Shown piece after piece: positions 51,745 through 63,039 of a stretch of DNA of 64,000 nt. Position numbers and translations under genes: made by a program. Origin of the DNA: an uncultured Leifsonia sp. (lineage in GTDB: Bacteria > Actinomycetota > Actinomycetes > Actinomycetales > Microbacteriaceae); contig NZ_CAMFLC010000004.1 of the NCBI RefSeq assembly GCF_945957465.1, positions 1-64,000 on the forward strand. The letters are read 5' to 3'. The notes beneath the pieces are model-generated. The model saw nothing but the letters and a program-made list of their open reading frames with translations, was not told the origin of the DNA and ran no database searches. Numbering within the stretch: position 1 is the first letter of the stretch; every line of letters begins with the position of its first letter.

Positions 51745-53550
51745 ATGAGCGATCGAGTACGCCGTCGAGTGACGGCGCCGCGCTCGGCGAAGACGAGGCG
51801 CATCGTCCTCGCCGTCGTCGGCGCCCTGGTGCTCGTGGTCGTCGGCTCCGCGGCCTGGATCGGCGTGCGCCTGGCGATGTCGTACGGGCACCTCTCCGTC
51901 GCGAGGGCGGAAGCCGCACGCATCGTAGCGTCGGTATCCGCCGATCCTGCCGCGGCAGCAGCCTCGCTCGACCGGCTGCGCGGCCTCGACAGCCGCCTGG
52001 GCGACGCGCGCGAACTGACGTCCGACCTCGTGTGGCGCTCCGCCGAGGTGCTCCCATTCGTCGGCGACGATCTCCGTGTGTACCGCCTGACCGTCGAGGC
52101 CGTGGCGATCGCGGTCGGCGAGGGGCTGGAGCCGGCCGCCGCCGACTTCTCGACGCTCGCGACCTCCGTCTCGCTGTCCGCCCACACCGTCGATGTCGGA
52201 GCCGTCGCCTCGACCGCGGGCAGCCTCCGTTCGGCCGCCGACGCACTGGGGCGCAGCGAGAACACGCTCGCCAGCGCCCAAGCGGACGCGGAGTCGGGAG
52301 CGCTCGTGGCGGAACTCGCCTCCGGCGTGCGCGAAGCGCGCGAGCTGGTCGGCGGCCTGCACGCCACGGTCTCCGATCTCTCCATCGCGGCCGAGGTGCT
52401 GCCCGCCGCCCTCGGCGCCGAGGGCGCCAAGCGCTATGCGATCCTGTTCAACAACAACGCAGAGCTCAGGACGACGGGCGGAATCGCGGGCGCGATCTCC
52501 GAGCTGACGACCGAATCCGGTCGATTCGAACTCGGCCGCCAGCTCGTGCCCGATGACCTCAACCCGGGCGAGGGCGACGGGATCGCGGTCTCGCCCGAGG
52601 AGCGCGCGTTGTTCGGCGTTCAGCTGGGCGAGTACATCCAGAATGTCAACCTGACCCCCGATTTCGCGCGGGCCGGAGAGTTGACTTCCGCCCACTGGCG
52701 CAACTCTCAGGGCGTTGCGCTCGACGGGGTGATCTCGATCGACACCGCCTCGATCTCGCATCTGCTCGGCGCCACAGGGCCGGTGACCGTCGCGGGCCTC
52801 CGGCTCGACTCCCACACGGCGACGGACGTTCTTTTGACGCAGGTCTATCGCGAGATCGGTGACCGCGCCCAGCAAGACGCGTTCTTCGCCGAGCTGACGC
52901 GTGTCGTGTTCGACAAGCTCTTCAGCGGCTCCACGCCGCTCGTCGCGCTCGCTAAGCAGTTCGGCGCCGCAGCAGGCGAGGGTCGGATCTCCGTCTGGTT
53001 CGCCGACCCGCGACTGCAGGGCGTGACGGCAGGCGGCCCGCTGGGCGGCCCGCTCGCGCAGCTGCGCGACGACGGGGCACCTGTCGGGGTGTTCTTCGCC
53101 GACGGCACGGCCGGGAAGATGGACGGGTATCTCGAGGGGACGGTCACCGCGACCTGCTCGGCGAAGAAGGACTCCCGGTCCATCGCGGCGACGGCCACCC
53201 TCGCCTCCACGGCACCGGACGACATCGCGACGGCGCCGTGGGTGGTCACGGGGCCGGGAGTGAGCGGTCTGCCCACAGGGCACATCCGAACGATGGTGCA
53301 GATCGTCGGAACCGACAGCCTCCGTCCGGTGCGCACCACCGTCGACGGCGAGGAGGTCAGCACGACGACCCGCATGATCGGCGGCAGCCCGGTCGTGGTC
53401 GCTCTCATCGACCTCGCACCAGGCCAGGTGTCGGTCGTCGAGACCGAGTTCACCGTCCTTCCCGAGCGCACCCCCCGTGTCGACCGAATCATCGCGACGC
53501 CTACCGCCACCCCGTTCGAGCACTACGCCGAGCGCGGAACCTGCGGCTGA
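51745..53550 (+). CDS. DUF4012 membrane-anchored extracytoplasmic protein
   Basis: 601 residues. One N-terminal membrane helix (about 20-42), then a long extracytoplasmic region. The block RYAILFNNNAELRTTGGIAGAISEL is the hallmark of DUF4012, followed by a domain related to LytR-type envelope proteins only in general style. Starts at ATG 51745 with GAAGGGA upstream. Next to a LAXTG-anchored surface protein and a PIG-V-like transferase, so an envelope polysaccharide or surface-assembly role is plausible but not shown. Confidence 0.8.
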   Translation: MSDRVRRRVTAPRSAKTRRIVLAVVGALVLVVVGSAAWIGVRLAMSYGHLSVARAEAARIVASVSADPAAAAASLDRLRGLDSRLGDARELTSDLVWRSAEVLPFVGDDLRVYRLTVEAVAIAVGEGLEPAAADFSTLATSVSLSAHTVDVGAVASTAGSLRSAADALGRSENTLASAQADAESGALVAELASGVREARELVGGLHATVSDLSIAAEVLPAALGAEGAKRYAILFNNNAELRTTGGIAGAISELTTESGRFELGRQLVPDDLNPGEGDGIAVSPEERALFGVQLGEYIQNVNLTPDFARAGELTSAHWRNSQGVALDGVISIDTASISHLLGATGPVTVAGLRLDSHTATDVLLTQVYREIGDRAQQDAFFAELTRVVFDKLFSGSTPLVALAKQFGAAAGEGRISVWFADPRLQGVTAGGPLGGPLAQLRDDGAPVGVFFADGTAGKMDGYLEGTVTATCSAKKDSRSIAATATLASTAPDDIATAPWVVTGPGVSGLPTGHIRTMVQIVGTDSLRPVRTTVDGEEVSTTTRMIGGSPVVVALIDLAPGQVSVVETEFTVLPERTPRVDRIIATPTATPFEHYAERGTCG

Positions 53551-53569
53551 TCGGACCCGGTCCGATCAG
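53547..53569 (+). terminator. Hairpin over the DUF4012 stop codon
   Basis: CTGATCGGAC/GTCCGATCAG, 10-bp perfect stem, 3-nt loop, overlapping the TGA (53548-53550). There is no T-run; it may act as a partial terminator or RNA processing site ahead of the next gene. Confidence 0.5.
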
Positions 53570-53629
53570 CCGTTCCGACCCACACAGAACCGTTCCGACC
53601 CACACAGAACCGTTCCGACCCACACAAAA
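53570..53629 (+). repeat. Three 20-bp tandem repeats in the leader of the LAXTG gene
   Basis: CCGTTCCGACCCACACAGAA at 53570-53589 and 53590-53609, with a third copy at 53610-53629 whose end differs and runs into the AGGAG ribosome-binding site (about 53630). Confidence 0.9.
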
Positions 53630-53639
53630 GGAGAACCCC

Positions 53640-54290
53640 ATGCGAAAGACGATCTTCGGCGGCCTCGTCGCCCTAGCGGTGGCCCTGGCGCCGGCCGCAG
53701 GTGCGAACGCCGCACCATACCCGCCCGGCGCGGGCGACGCACTCCACGGCACGCTCAGCTCGCTCGTCGGCGCGCCCGGCGACACGATCACCTACACCGC
53801 GGCGCCAGAGACCTACGCCGCCGGTGAGACACTCACCCAGAAGATCCGGGGCGTCGAGGCGCACACCATGACGCTGGCATCCCTGAAGACCGCGCCGGCG
53901 ACAGAAGGCACGTTCGCCAAGCCCGCGGCGGCCGACGGGTCGCACACCTTCACGTTCGTCATCCCGATGAGCGCTCAGGACGGCGACCAGTACGAGCTCG
54001 ACGTGATCCTCGCCTCCGGCGAGGTGTGGGACCACTTCGTGGTCACGACCGTCGTCCGCGCGGCGGGATCGACCGATCCCGGCACGGGTGACGGAACGGG
54101 CGCCGGCACCGGCACCGGCTCGGGCACAGGCTCGAGTTCGGCCTCCGGTTCCGGCTCGGGCGGTTTGGCGATGACCGGCTCGGACATCGCCGTCACCGGC
54201 ATCGCGACGGGTGCCGTCCTGCTGTTCGTGGGCGGTCTCGTGCTTCTCATCGTCCGTCGCCGTCGTGCGCGAGCCGGCGCCGCGGCCTGA
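53640..54290 (+). CDS. Secreted surface protein with LAXTG (class E sortase) sorting signal
   Basis: 216 residues. Signal peptide MRKTIFGGLVALAVALAPAA with cleavage near GANA; an extracytoplasmic domain (about 26-140); a Gly/Ser/Thr-rich linker (about 143-178); then LAMTG, a hydrophobic helix and a RRRRAR tail. LAXTG is the motif of class E sortases of high-GC actinobacteria, so the protein is probably covalently anchored to the wall. No sortase gene is in the window. AAAAGGAG precedes the ATG at 53640. Confidence 0.85.
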   Translation: MRKTIFGGLVALAVALAPAAGANAAPYPPGAGDALHGTLSSLVGAPGDTITYTAAPETYAAGETLTQKIRGVEAHTMTLASLKTAPATEGTFAKPAAADGSHTFTFVIPMSAQDGDQYELDVILASGEVWDHFVVTTVVRAAGSTDPGTGDGTGAGTGTGSGTGSSSASGSGSGGLAMTGSDIAVTGIATGAVLLFVGGLVLLIVRRRRARAGAAA

Positions 54291-54347
54291 TCAGACCTGA
54301 CGAGCACGAGGCGACGAAGGCCACGTCACGACCGTGACCTCGCTCGG

Positions 54348-54385
54348 CGGTGAGCCGGCGGCCCACCGGGGTCGCCGGCTCACCG
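54348..54385. terminator. Terminator between LAXTG gene and GH20 gene
   Basis: CGGTGAGCCGGCG/CGCCGGCTCACCG, 13-bp perfect stem, 12-nt loop, between convergent genes. Confidence 0.8.
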
Positions 54386-54427
54386 CTGTCGGGCAGGGAG
54401 CCGTGGTACGGACCGATCACGCACGCG

Positions 54428-55939
54428 TCAGCCGACGACGACCTCCGGCCACGGCACCCCGGGCACCCGTCGGTACGACGTGCCCGACGCATCCCAGTGC
54501 TCGGCGAGGCGCCCGACACGGGAGGCGAAGTCATCGAAGTCGCGCGCCGTCTCGACGGCTCCGGTGTCGGCGGGCGCAGACGACCAGCCGATCTCGGCGA
54601 TCGCGGCGATGCGCGGGAAGACCATGTCCTCCACCTCCTCGACCGTCGCGATCGTCTCGGTCCAGAGCGGGGCTTCGACGCCCAGGATGTGGGCGTCGCC
54701 GAGCCCGGGGACGATCCGGGCCGGATCCCACTCGTACGAGCTGCGCAGGTCGGTCGGCCCGTCAGCCCAGTCCTGGCCGATCACGTCGCCCTCCTCGTAC
54801 ACGATGTCGAGGTAGGCGACATCCGCCGGGGACATGATCACCGCGCCGCCGCCGCGGACGAACGAGAGCGTCTCCTCGGCGGCGCCGTTCTGCGGTGTGC
54901 GGAACGACCAGTACTGGCCCACGGTCCCCGTCGGGAGCTCGGCGCTGCGGCCCATCTCGTGCCAGCCGATCGGGATCTTGCCCGACTCGGCGACCGCCTC
55001 CGCCGCCTGCCGGATGAAGGTCAGGAAATCCTGCACCGGCGTGCTCAGGCACTCGTCCCCGCCGATGTGCAGGTACGGTCCCGGAGTGAGGGCGGCGAGC
55101 TCCCCTATCACGTCACGGACGAACCGGTCGGTCACCGGGTCGCCGGTCTGCAGAGTGCTGAAGCCGACCTCCGACCCGGTGTACAGCGCCGGTGCTACGC
55201 CGTCCGGGTTCAGCTCCGGGTACGACGACAGCGCAGCGTTCGTGTGGCCGGGCATGTCGATCTCGGGCACGATCGTGACGCAGCGCTCCGCGGCATAGTC
55301 GACCAGGTCGCGGTACTCGCCGGCTGTGTAATATCCGCCGCGGCTGCCATCGCTCCCCGTCGATCCGCCGTGGCGGGTCAGCTCGGGCCATGATGCGATC
55401 TCGATCCGCCAGCCCTGGTCGTCGGTCAGATGCAGATGCAGGTGGTTCAGCTTGAGCAGAACGATGGCATCGATGAACCGTTTGACGTCGGCCGGCGGGA
55501 AGAAGTGGCGGGCGACGTCGAGCATCGCGCCCCGGTACGCGAAGCGCGGATGGTCGCTGATCCGCACGGCCGCCACGGTCAGCGGGTCGCCGTCGCACAC
55601 GGCCGGCACCAGCTGGCGAAGCGTCTGCACGCCCCAGAACGCGCCGGCCGCGGTCGCCGCGCCGATGCGGACGCCCTCGGCGGCGACGTCCAGGGTGTAG
55701 CCCTCGGCAGCGTGGCCGGCGGGGCCCTCGTCGTCGGCGATCACGATGGCGATGTCACCGAACGCGGGAGGCTCGTGCACGACGGCGAGGTCGCGTCGGC
55801 AGTCCGAGGCCAACTCGTCCCGCAGCAACCGCCCGACCACGTCGGCTCCGGAGCCCGCGACGATGATCCGTGCGCCGGGGAGGAGGGTGAAGGGCGCGTC
55901 GCCCGTGTTCTCGAGCAGGGCGGGGCGCGGCACGACCAC
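54428..55939 (-). CDS. GH20 beta-N-acetylhexosaminidase
   Basis: 503 residues with no signal peptide. The GH20b-like N-terminal domain (to about 120) is followed by the catalytic barrel: LDVARHFFP, LNHLHLHLTDDQGWRIEI, PEIDMPGHTNAAL, and HIGGDE with the Asp-Glu pair of substrate-assisted catalysis. It would split GlcNAc/GalNAc from imported oligosaccharides in the cytoplasm, complementing the GH3 enzyme of island 1. GTG start at 55939 behind AGGAG. Confidence 0.92.
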   Translation of the reverse strand: MVVPRPALLENTGDAPFTLLPGARIIVAGSGADVVGRLLRDELASDCRRDLAVVHEPPAFGDIAIVIADDEGPAGHAAEGYTLDVAAEGVRIGAATAAGAFWGVQTLRQLVPAVCDGDPLTVAAVRISDHPRFAYRGAMLDVARHFFPPADVKRFIDAIVLLKLNHLHLHLTDDQGWRIEIASWPELTRHGGSTGSDGSRGGYYTAGEYRDLVDYAAERCVTIVPEIDMPGHTNAALSSYPELNPDGVAPALYTGSEVGFSTLQTGDPVTDRFVRDVIGELAALTPGPYLHIGGDECLSTPVQDFLTFIRQAAEAVAESGKIPIGWHEMGRSAELPTGTVGQYWSFRTPQNGAAEETLSFVRGGGAVIMSPADVAYLDIVYEEGDVIGQDWADGPTDLRSSYEWDPARIVPGLGDAHILGVEAPLWTETIATVEEVEDMVFPRIAAIAEIGWSSAPADTGAVETARDFDDFASRVGRLAEHWDASGTSYRRVPGVPWPEVVVG

Positions 55940-56036
55940 GGATGCTCCTCACGACGTCAGGGGGATACTCGGGGTGTCGGCCGGCACTGCCCGCCCGCGG
56001 GACGGCCACCAGCGAGTATTGCAGGGCTCCTAACTA

Positions 56037-56069
56037 ATGAGCAAGCCTCCGGCCGATGAGCAGGCCTCC
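56037..56069. repeat. 14-bp direct repeat upstream of glyA
   Basis: ATGAGCAAGCCTCC (56037-56050) and ATGAGCAGGCCTCC (56056-56069), 13 of 14 identical, period 19, ending 18 bases before the TATGCT -10-like box of glyA. Possible regulator binding site in the GH20/glyA divergent region (55940-56221). Confidence 0.5.
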
Positions 56070-56086
56070 AGCGTGCGCGCCTTTGC

Positions 56087-56092
56087 TATGCT
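56087..56092 (+). promoter_or_regulatory. -10 element of the glyA transcript
   Basis: TATGCT at 56087-56092 places the transcript start near 56099, exactly where the first strand of the ZTP aptamer P1 helix begins. The matching -35 position is poor. Confidence 0.5.
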
Positions 56093-56096
56093 TGCT

Positions 56097-56190
56097 CACG
56101 TCGCGACTGGCGCTCAGATGGTCACCATCGGGGAGCGACGACGGTACCTCGAACGAACGGATGGATTCGGCCGCGCGCCTGGGTCGATGC
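56097..56190 (+). ncRNA. ZTP (pfl) riboswitch upstream of glyA
   Basis: Senses ZTP/ZMP (AICAR phosphates), the alarm for 10-formyl-THF shortage. The conserved core reads CGACTGGCG (56104-56112), hairpin GATGG-TCA-CCATC (56117-56129), then GGGGAGCGACG, with P1 formed by CGTCGC (56099-56104) and GCGACG (56135-56140). After a variable linker, the second subdomain has CGCCTGGG (56176-56183) inside a CGGCC/GGTCG stem; it would form the pseudoknot. This matches the pfl consensus part by part. The expression platform is not obvious: no T-tract terminator lies before the GTG at 56222, so translational control is possible. Confidence 0.87.
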
Positions 56191-56221
56191 AGTATTCATC
56201 CCTGTTTTGAAGGAGCCGATT

Positions 56222-57547
56222 GTGACCGACACCCTTCCGTCCACTTTCACCGCACCGCTGGCGGAGGTCGATCCGGAGATCGCGGAGGTGCTGGCTCTCG
56301 AGCTCGGCCGCCAGCGCGACTACCTGGAGATGATCGCCTCCGAGAACTTCGTGCCGCGCGCAGTGCTCGAGTCGGTCGGTTCCGTCCTGACCAACAAGTA
56401 CGCCGAGGGCTATCCCGGCCGCCGGTACTACGGCGGCTGCGAGTACGTCGACATCGCCGAGCAGCTGGCGATCGACCGGGCGAAGAGCCTGTTCGGCGCC
56501 GAGTACGCGAACGTCCAGCCTCACTCGGGTGCGTCCGCCAACGCCGCCGTCCTGTCGGCGATCGCGACCCCGGGCGACACGATCCTCGGCCTCGAGCTCG
56601 CGCACGGCGGCCACCTCACGCACGGCATGAAGCTCAACTTCTCGGGCAAGCTCTACAACGCGGTCTCCTACGGTGTCGACCCCGAGTCGTTCCTCGTCGA
56701 CATGAACGTGGTGCGCGACAAGGCGCTCGAGCACAAGCCGCAGGTCATCATCGCCGGCTGGTCCGCGTACCCGCGCCAGCTCGACTTCGCAGCCTTCCGC
56801 GAGATCGCCGACGAGGTGGGCGCCAAGCTGTGGGTCGACATGGCGCACTTCGCCGGACTCGTGGCCGCTGGTCTGCATCCGTCTCCCGTGCCCTACGCGG
56901 ACGTCGTCAGCTCGACCGTGCACAAGACCATCGGCGGTCCGCGGTCCGGCTTCATCGTCAGCCGCGACACCGAGCTGGCCAAGAAGCTCAACTCGAACGT
57001 GTTCCCGGGACAGCAGGGCGGCCCCCTCATGCACGTGATCGCAGCCAAGGCGACCGCGTTCAAGCTCGCCGCGACCGACGAGTTCAAGGACCGCCAGGAG
57101 CGCACCATCCGCGGGGCCAAGCTGCTCGCCGAGCGCCTGACCGCGGACGACTCGCGTGCCGCGGGCGTCGACGTCCTCACCGGAGGCACCGATGTGCACC
57201 TCGTCCTCGCCGACCTCCGCACGTCAGAGCTCGACGGTCAGCAGGCGGAGGACGTCCTGCACGAGGTCGGCATCACGGTCAACCGCAACGCAGTGCCCTT
57301 CGACCCGCGCCCGCCGATGGTGACCTCCGGTCTCCGCATCGGCACTCCGGCGCTCGCGACGCGCGGATTCGGCGACGTCGAGTTCACCGAGGTGGCGGAC
57401 ATCATCGCGCTCGCGTTGCGCCCCGGTGCCGACCTCCCGGCACTGCGTGCCCGGGTCGACGCGCTCACCGCGGCGTTCCCGCTCTACCCGGGGCTGACCC
57501 CGTCGGGTCAGGACGCCTTCCCGGTCGAGCTCCCGTCTTCGATCTGA
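56222..57547 (+). CDS. glyA: Serine hydroxymethyltransferase
   Basis: Serine plus THF to glycine plus 5,10-methylene-THF, PLP-dependent. 441 residues. [32 protein letters not shown] and the PLP lysine Lys235 in [14 protein letters not shown] are as in the family. GTG start at 56222 behind GAAGGAG; a TTG upstream at 56207 overlaps the ribosome-binding site and is rejected. Controlled by the ZTP riboswitch and probably linked with folD through read-through of the hairpin at 57590-57628. Confidence 0.97.
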   Translation: MTDTLPSTFTAPLAEVDPEIAEVLALELGRQRDYLEMIASENFVPRAVLESVGSVLTNKYAEGYPGRRYYGGCEYVDIAEQLAIDRAKSLFGAEYANVQPHSGASANAAVLSAIATPGDTILGLELAHGGHLTHGMKLNFSGKLYNAVSYGVDPESFLVDMNVVRDKALEHKPQVIIAGWSAYPRQLDFAAFREIADEVGAKLWVDMAHFAGLVAAGLHPSPVPYADVVSSTVHKTIGGPRSGFIVSRDTELAKKLNSNVFPGQQGGPLMHVIAAKATAFKLAATDEFKDRQERTIRGAKLLAERLTADDSRAAGVDVLTGGTDVHLVLADLRTSELDGQQAEDVLHEVGITVNRNAVPFDPRPPMVTSGLRIGTPALATRGFGDVEFTEVADIIALALRPGADLPALRARVDALTAAFPLYPGLTPSGQDAFPVELPSSI

Positions 57548-57589
57548 CCGCCCCTCGGCAGCAGCCGAGTACGCGAATAATCAGCCAGA

Positions 57590-57628
57590 AACCGTCGAGT
57601 ACGCGGACTATCCGCGTACTCGACGGTT
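57590..57628 (+). terminator. Long perfect hairpin between glyA and folD
   Basis: AACCGTCGAGTACGCGGA with its exact complement, an 18-bp stem and CTA loop (57590-57607, 57611-57628). A diverged half copy (CCGAGTACGCGAATAATC) lies at 57565-57582. It should terminate or strongly process glyA mRNA, making folD expression partly independent. Confidence 0.8.
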
Positions 57629-57650
57629 CGCAACGAGTGTGGAGGCCGGC

Positions 57651-58532
57651 GTGACGGCGAAGATTCTGGACGGCAAGGCGACCGCGGCCGAGATCAAGGC
57701 GGAGCTGAAGGAGCGCGTCGCGCGGCTGCGCGAGCAGGGCGTCGTGCCCGGGCTCGGCACGATCCTGGTCGGCGACGACCCGGGGTCGCAGTGGTATGTC
57801 GCGGGCAAGCACCGCGACTGCGCGGAGGTGGGCATCGCCTCCATCCGCCGGGATCTGCCGGCGGACATCTCGCAGGCCGAGCTCGAGGCCGTGATCGAGG
57901 AGCTCAACGACGACCCGGACTGCACGGGCTTCATCGTTCAGCTTCCGCTGCCGCGGCACATCGACACGGACGCCATCCTCGAGCTCGTCGACCCCGCCAA
58001 GGACGCCGACGGCCTCCACCCCACCAACCTGGGACGGCTCGTGCTCAACGTGAACCGCCCGATCACGACGCCGCTGCCCTGTACGCCCCGCGGCGTCATC
58101 GACCTGATGCTGCGCCACGGCATCGACCTGAGCGGCAAGGACGTCGTGGTCGTCGGTCGCGGGGTGACCGTGGGCCGGGCGATCGGCTCGCTCCTCACCC
58201 GGCGCGAGTACAACGCGACCGTCACGCTGACGCACACCGGCACGGCCGACCTGGACGCCCATTTGAGGCGCGCCGACATCATCGTCGCAGCGGCCGGTGT
58301 CGCCGGCCTGGTCTCCGCCGACAACGTCAAGCCGGGCGCCGTGGTGCTCGACGTGGGCGTGAGCCGCATCGAGGACCCGGTGACGGGCAAGAGCAAGGTC
58401 GCCGGAGACGTGGCGGCGGACGTCGCCGAGGTGGCCTCGTGGATCTCGCCCAACCCCGGCGGGGTCGGGCCCATGACGCGCGCGCTGCTGCTGCAGAACG
58501 TCGTCGAGTCCGCCGAGCGGGCCCTGGCATGA
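57651..58532 (+). CDS. folD: Methylene-THF dehydrogenase / methenyl-THF cyclohydrolase
   Basis: Interconverts 5,10-methylene-THF and 10-formyl-THF, with NADP. 293 residues. [20 protein letters not shown] holds the catalytic Lys, [11 protein letters not shown] and [14 protein letters not shown] the family signatures, and NPGGVGPMT the C-terminal one. GTG 57651 has GGAGG at correct spacing; the GTG at 57639 overlaps that site. Next to glyA it completes a one-carbon unit module. Confidence 0.96.
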   Translation: MTAKILDGKATAAEIKAELKERVARLREQGVVPGLGTILVGDDPGSQWYVAGKHRDCAEVGIASIRRDLPADISQAELEAVIEELNDDPDCTGFIVQLPLPRHIDTDAILELVDPAKDADGLHPTNLGRLVLNVNRPITTPLPCTPRGVIDLMLRHGIDLSGKDVVVVGRGVTVGRAIGSLLTRREYNATVTLTHTGTADLDAHLRRADIIVAAAGVAGLVSADNVKPGAVVLDVGVSRIEDPVTGKSKVAGDVAADVAEVASWISPNPGGVGPMTRALLLQNVVESAERALA

Positions 58533-59020
58533 CCGACGACGGCGCCGAGCGCACGCACCCCGCCGTCGAGCGGGTGGAGGCCGCCCTCCTGGAGGCCGGG
58601 ATCGAGCCGCGCGTGCGCTGGTTCGAGTCGGCGACGCCGACCGCGGTCTCCGCGGCGGCCGAGCTGGGCGTCGAGGTCGGGGCGATCGCCAACTCGCTGG
58701 TGTTCACCATCGACGGCGAGCCGCTGCTCGTCATGACCTCCGGAGCGCACCGGGTCGACACGGCCTTCCTGGGCGAGCGGCTCGGGGGCCGCATCCGTCG
58801 CGCGGACGCGGACACCGTGAAGGCCGCCACCGGCCAGACGATCGGCGGCGTCGCGCCGCTCGGCCATCCCGAGCGGCTGCGGACCGTCGTGGATGTCGCA
58901 CTGGCCGGCTATCCCGAGGTCTGGGCGGCCGCAGGCCACGCGCACACGGTCTTCCCGACGACGTTCGACGAGCTCGTCCGCATCACCGCTGGCGAGCCCG
59001 GCCCGGTCGTGCCCGCCTGA
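58529..59020 (+). CDS. YbaK/ProX-family aminoacyl-tRNA deacylase-like protein
   Basis: 163 residues, a single YbaK domain ([45 protein letters not shown]). Family members hydrolyse mischarged tRNAs such as Cys-tRNA(Pro) or Ala-tRNA(Pro). The conserved Lys of the active site is not at the usual place by eye, so activity is uncertain. ATG overlaps the folD stop (ATGA), so it is co-expressed. Confidence 0.88.
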   Translation: MTDDGAERTHPAVERVEAALLEAGIEPRVRWFESATPTAVSAAAELGVEVGAIANSLVFTIDGEPLLVMTSGAHRVDTAFLGERLGGRIRRADADTVKAATGQTIGGVAPLGHPERLRTVVDVALAGYPEVWAAAGHAHTVFPTTFDELVRITAGEPGPVVPA

Positions 59021-59040
59021 CTAGCGCGAGGGACCGCCGA

Positions 59041-59131
59041 GGGGCGCCTTAACGCCCCTAAAACCCGCTCTTAAGGGCGCGAAGGCGCCCTTCGGCGCCC
59101 CCTCGGCGCCCCTTCGGCGCCCCTTCGGCGT
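59041..59131. repeat. Hairpins and GGCGCC-based tandem repeats between convergent genes
   Basis: GGGGCG-CCTTAA-CGCCCC (59041-59058) and AAGGGCGC-GAAG-GCGCCCTT (59073-59092) are terminator-like. The second runs into four tandem units of about 11 bp (GGCGCCCCTTC type) up to 59131, each containing the palindrome GGCGCC. Confidence 0.75.
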
Positions 59132-59643
59132 CAGCCGGCGGGATGCTCGGTGACGTGCACGAGGTACGCTCCCGCGTTGCGGAGGATGCCGGCGCGCTCC
59201 TCGTCGCTGAGCTCGCGGCGTACCTTGCCCGGCACGCCGGCGACCAGGGATCCGGGCGGGATCACCGCCCCCTCCAGCACGACGGTGCCTGCGGCCAGCA
59301 ACGACCCGGCGCCGACCACGGCGCCGTTGAGCACGGTGGCGTGCATCCCCACCAGCACACCGTCTTCGATGGTGCAGCCGTGCAGCACCGCGTTGTGGCC
59401 GACGGAGACGTCGGAGCCGATGGTCAGCGGGAAGCCGCGGTCGACGTGGCAGGACACGTTGTCCTGGAGGTTGCTCCGTTCGCCCACGACGATGTCCTCG
59501 GCCTCCGCGCGCAGGACGGCGTTGTACCAGACGCTGGAGCCGGGCAGGAGGTGCACGCGGCCGGCGAGCACGGCGCCGGCGGCGACGAAGGCGTCGTCGG
59601 CGACGCGCGGGGCGGAGCCGTCTGCAAGGGTCACGAGAGTCAT
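59131..59643 (-). CDS. Gamma-carbonic anhydrase-like hexapeptide-repeat protein
   Basis: 170 residues, left-handed beta-helix: repeated hexapeptides from VADDAFVAAGAVLAGRV through VVEGAVIPPGSLVAGVPG. Metal-ligand histidines fit the gamma-CA pattern (SCHVDRG, VGHNAVLHGC). Many of these proteins have unproven activity. TAGGGT on the minus strand ends exactly 6 nt before the ATG at 59643 (leaderless). Confidence 0.9.
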   Translation of the reverse strand: MTLVTLADGSAPRVADDAFVAAGAVLAGRVHLLPGSSVWYNAVLRAEAEDIVVGERSNLQDNVSCHVDRGFPLTIGSDVSVGHNAVLHGCTIEDGVLVGMHATVLNGAVVGAGSLLAAGTVVLEGAVIPPGSLVAGVPGKVRRELSDEERAGILRNAGAYLVHVTEHPAG

Positions 59644-59740
59644 GCACTCACCCTAGAGCGCCCATCCAGATGCGCGAGGGGCACGTCGTCGTCGGTTCCA
59701 CGCTTCGTACGCGACATCGACGTGCCCCTCGGCGACCGGG

Positions 59741-60529
59741 TCACTCGTTCACGACGACGAAGCGCTTGCGGACGATGCGCTCGCCGGGCTCGCCGCGCAG
59801 GTCGTCGAGCGCCGAGCGCACGCGGTCCAGGATGCGCGGAGGGAGTGCGAGCGGCAGCTCGTCCGGCTGGTCGAGTGTGCCGGGCGGGTAGATCTCGCCG
59901 GGGGTCGTCGACATCTCGACATGGGCGCCGCGGAGCTCTCTGACGGGCGCTGTCGGGGCGTCCCGGAAGTGCTGCAGCCGTTCGATCGTCGCCGCGAACT
60001 GAGCGAGGTCGCGCACATAGAGGTGACCGGGGAGCACGGTGTCGCCCGTGAACAGGATGCCCGTCTCCCGATCGAAGAAGGCGACGGCGGACGGCTCGTG
60101 ACCCGGGCCTGCGATCACGTCGACGATGCGCCTGCCGAGCGAGAACTCCACGGTCTCGTGCGGCCAGGAGTGGAAACCGAAGAACGCGATCACCTGCGCA
60201 GGGGTCGTGCCGACGACGGTGGTCCCCGGCCGGACCGACAGGAGGGCATCCCCGGCGATGTGGTCGCGATGGGCATGGCTGTGGGCGACGACAAGCGGGT
60301 ACGGACGGGTGAACACCGCCGGGTTGCGCCGCAGCCAGGTGTCTGTCAGAGAGTCGATCGTGGCCCGTAGCGGGAAGACCGCCTCGTCGCCGGTGGCGCC
60401 GGTGTCGATCAGGAGGGCACGCTCCCGGCCGAACAGCAGGAACAGGAACGGTGCCTCCCAGTGCGACGACTTGGGCTGACGGAGCTGGACGGTGTCCGGG
60501 CTCAGCCAGGTGATCTGCGGGTCGCTCAT
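59741..60529 (-). CDS. Metallo-beta-lactamase-fold hydrolase
   Basis: 262 residues. The zinc motif is HSHAHRDHIAG (HxHxxDH form), then GPGHEPSAVAFFDRETGILFTGDTV with the later His and Asp ligands. Substrate unknown; the glyoxalase II-like layout covers thioesterases and lactonases as well. CAGAAT lies exactly 6 nt before the ATG and no Shine-Dalgarno is seen. It follows the galK stop by 44 bases and could also be read from the gal transcript. Confidence 0.87.
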   Translation of the reverse strand: MSDPQITWLSPDTVQLRQPKSSHWEAPFLFLLFGRERALLIDTGATGDEAVFPLRATIDSLTDTWLRRNPAVFTRPYPLVVAHSHAHRDHIAGDALLSVRPGTTVVGTTPAQVIAFFGFHSWPHETVEFSLGRRIVDVIAGPGHEPSAVAFFDRETGILFTGDTVLPGHLYVRDLAQFAATIERLQHFRDAPTAPVRELRGAHVEMSTTPGEIYPPGTLDQPDELPLALPPRILDRVRSALDDLRGEPGERIVRKRFVVVNE

Positions 60530-60573
60530 CGTCCCATTCTGGCGAAGCGAGGTGTCTGTTGGATGAACTCGGC

Positions 60574-62957
<2,384 letters not shown>

Positions 62958-62959
62958 GC

Positions 62960-63011
62960 TTACCTTTCGTTTGCGAAAGTAAATGTACCCAATTGCTTGC
63001 GTATTGACAAG
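62960..63011. promoter_or_regulatory. gal operator and galT promoter
   Basis: Palindrome CTTTCG-TTTG-CGAAAG (62964-62979), flanked by TTA/TAA, overlaps the galT ribosome-binding site. On the minus strand TTGTCA, 17 nt, TACATT forms a near-consensus promoter just upstream (about 63010-62982). Repressor bound at the palindrome would sit at the galT transcription start. Confidence 0.7.
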
Positions 63012-63039
63012 AAAACACAAGCACAGGAGCATTGCGGGT

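Noticed and set aside
49104-52430. 1108-codon open frame on the minus strand overlapping the LuxR-type and DUF4012 genes
   Set aside because: Arg/Pro/Ala-rich composition typical of out-of-frame reading in GC-rich DNA; it covers two well-supported genes in other frames and has no recognisable domain.
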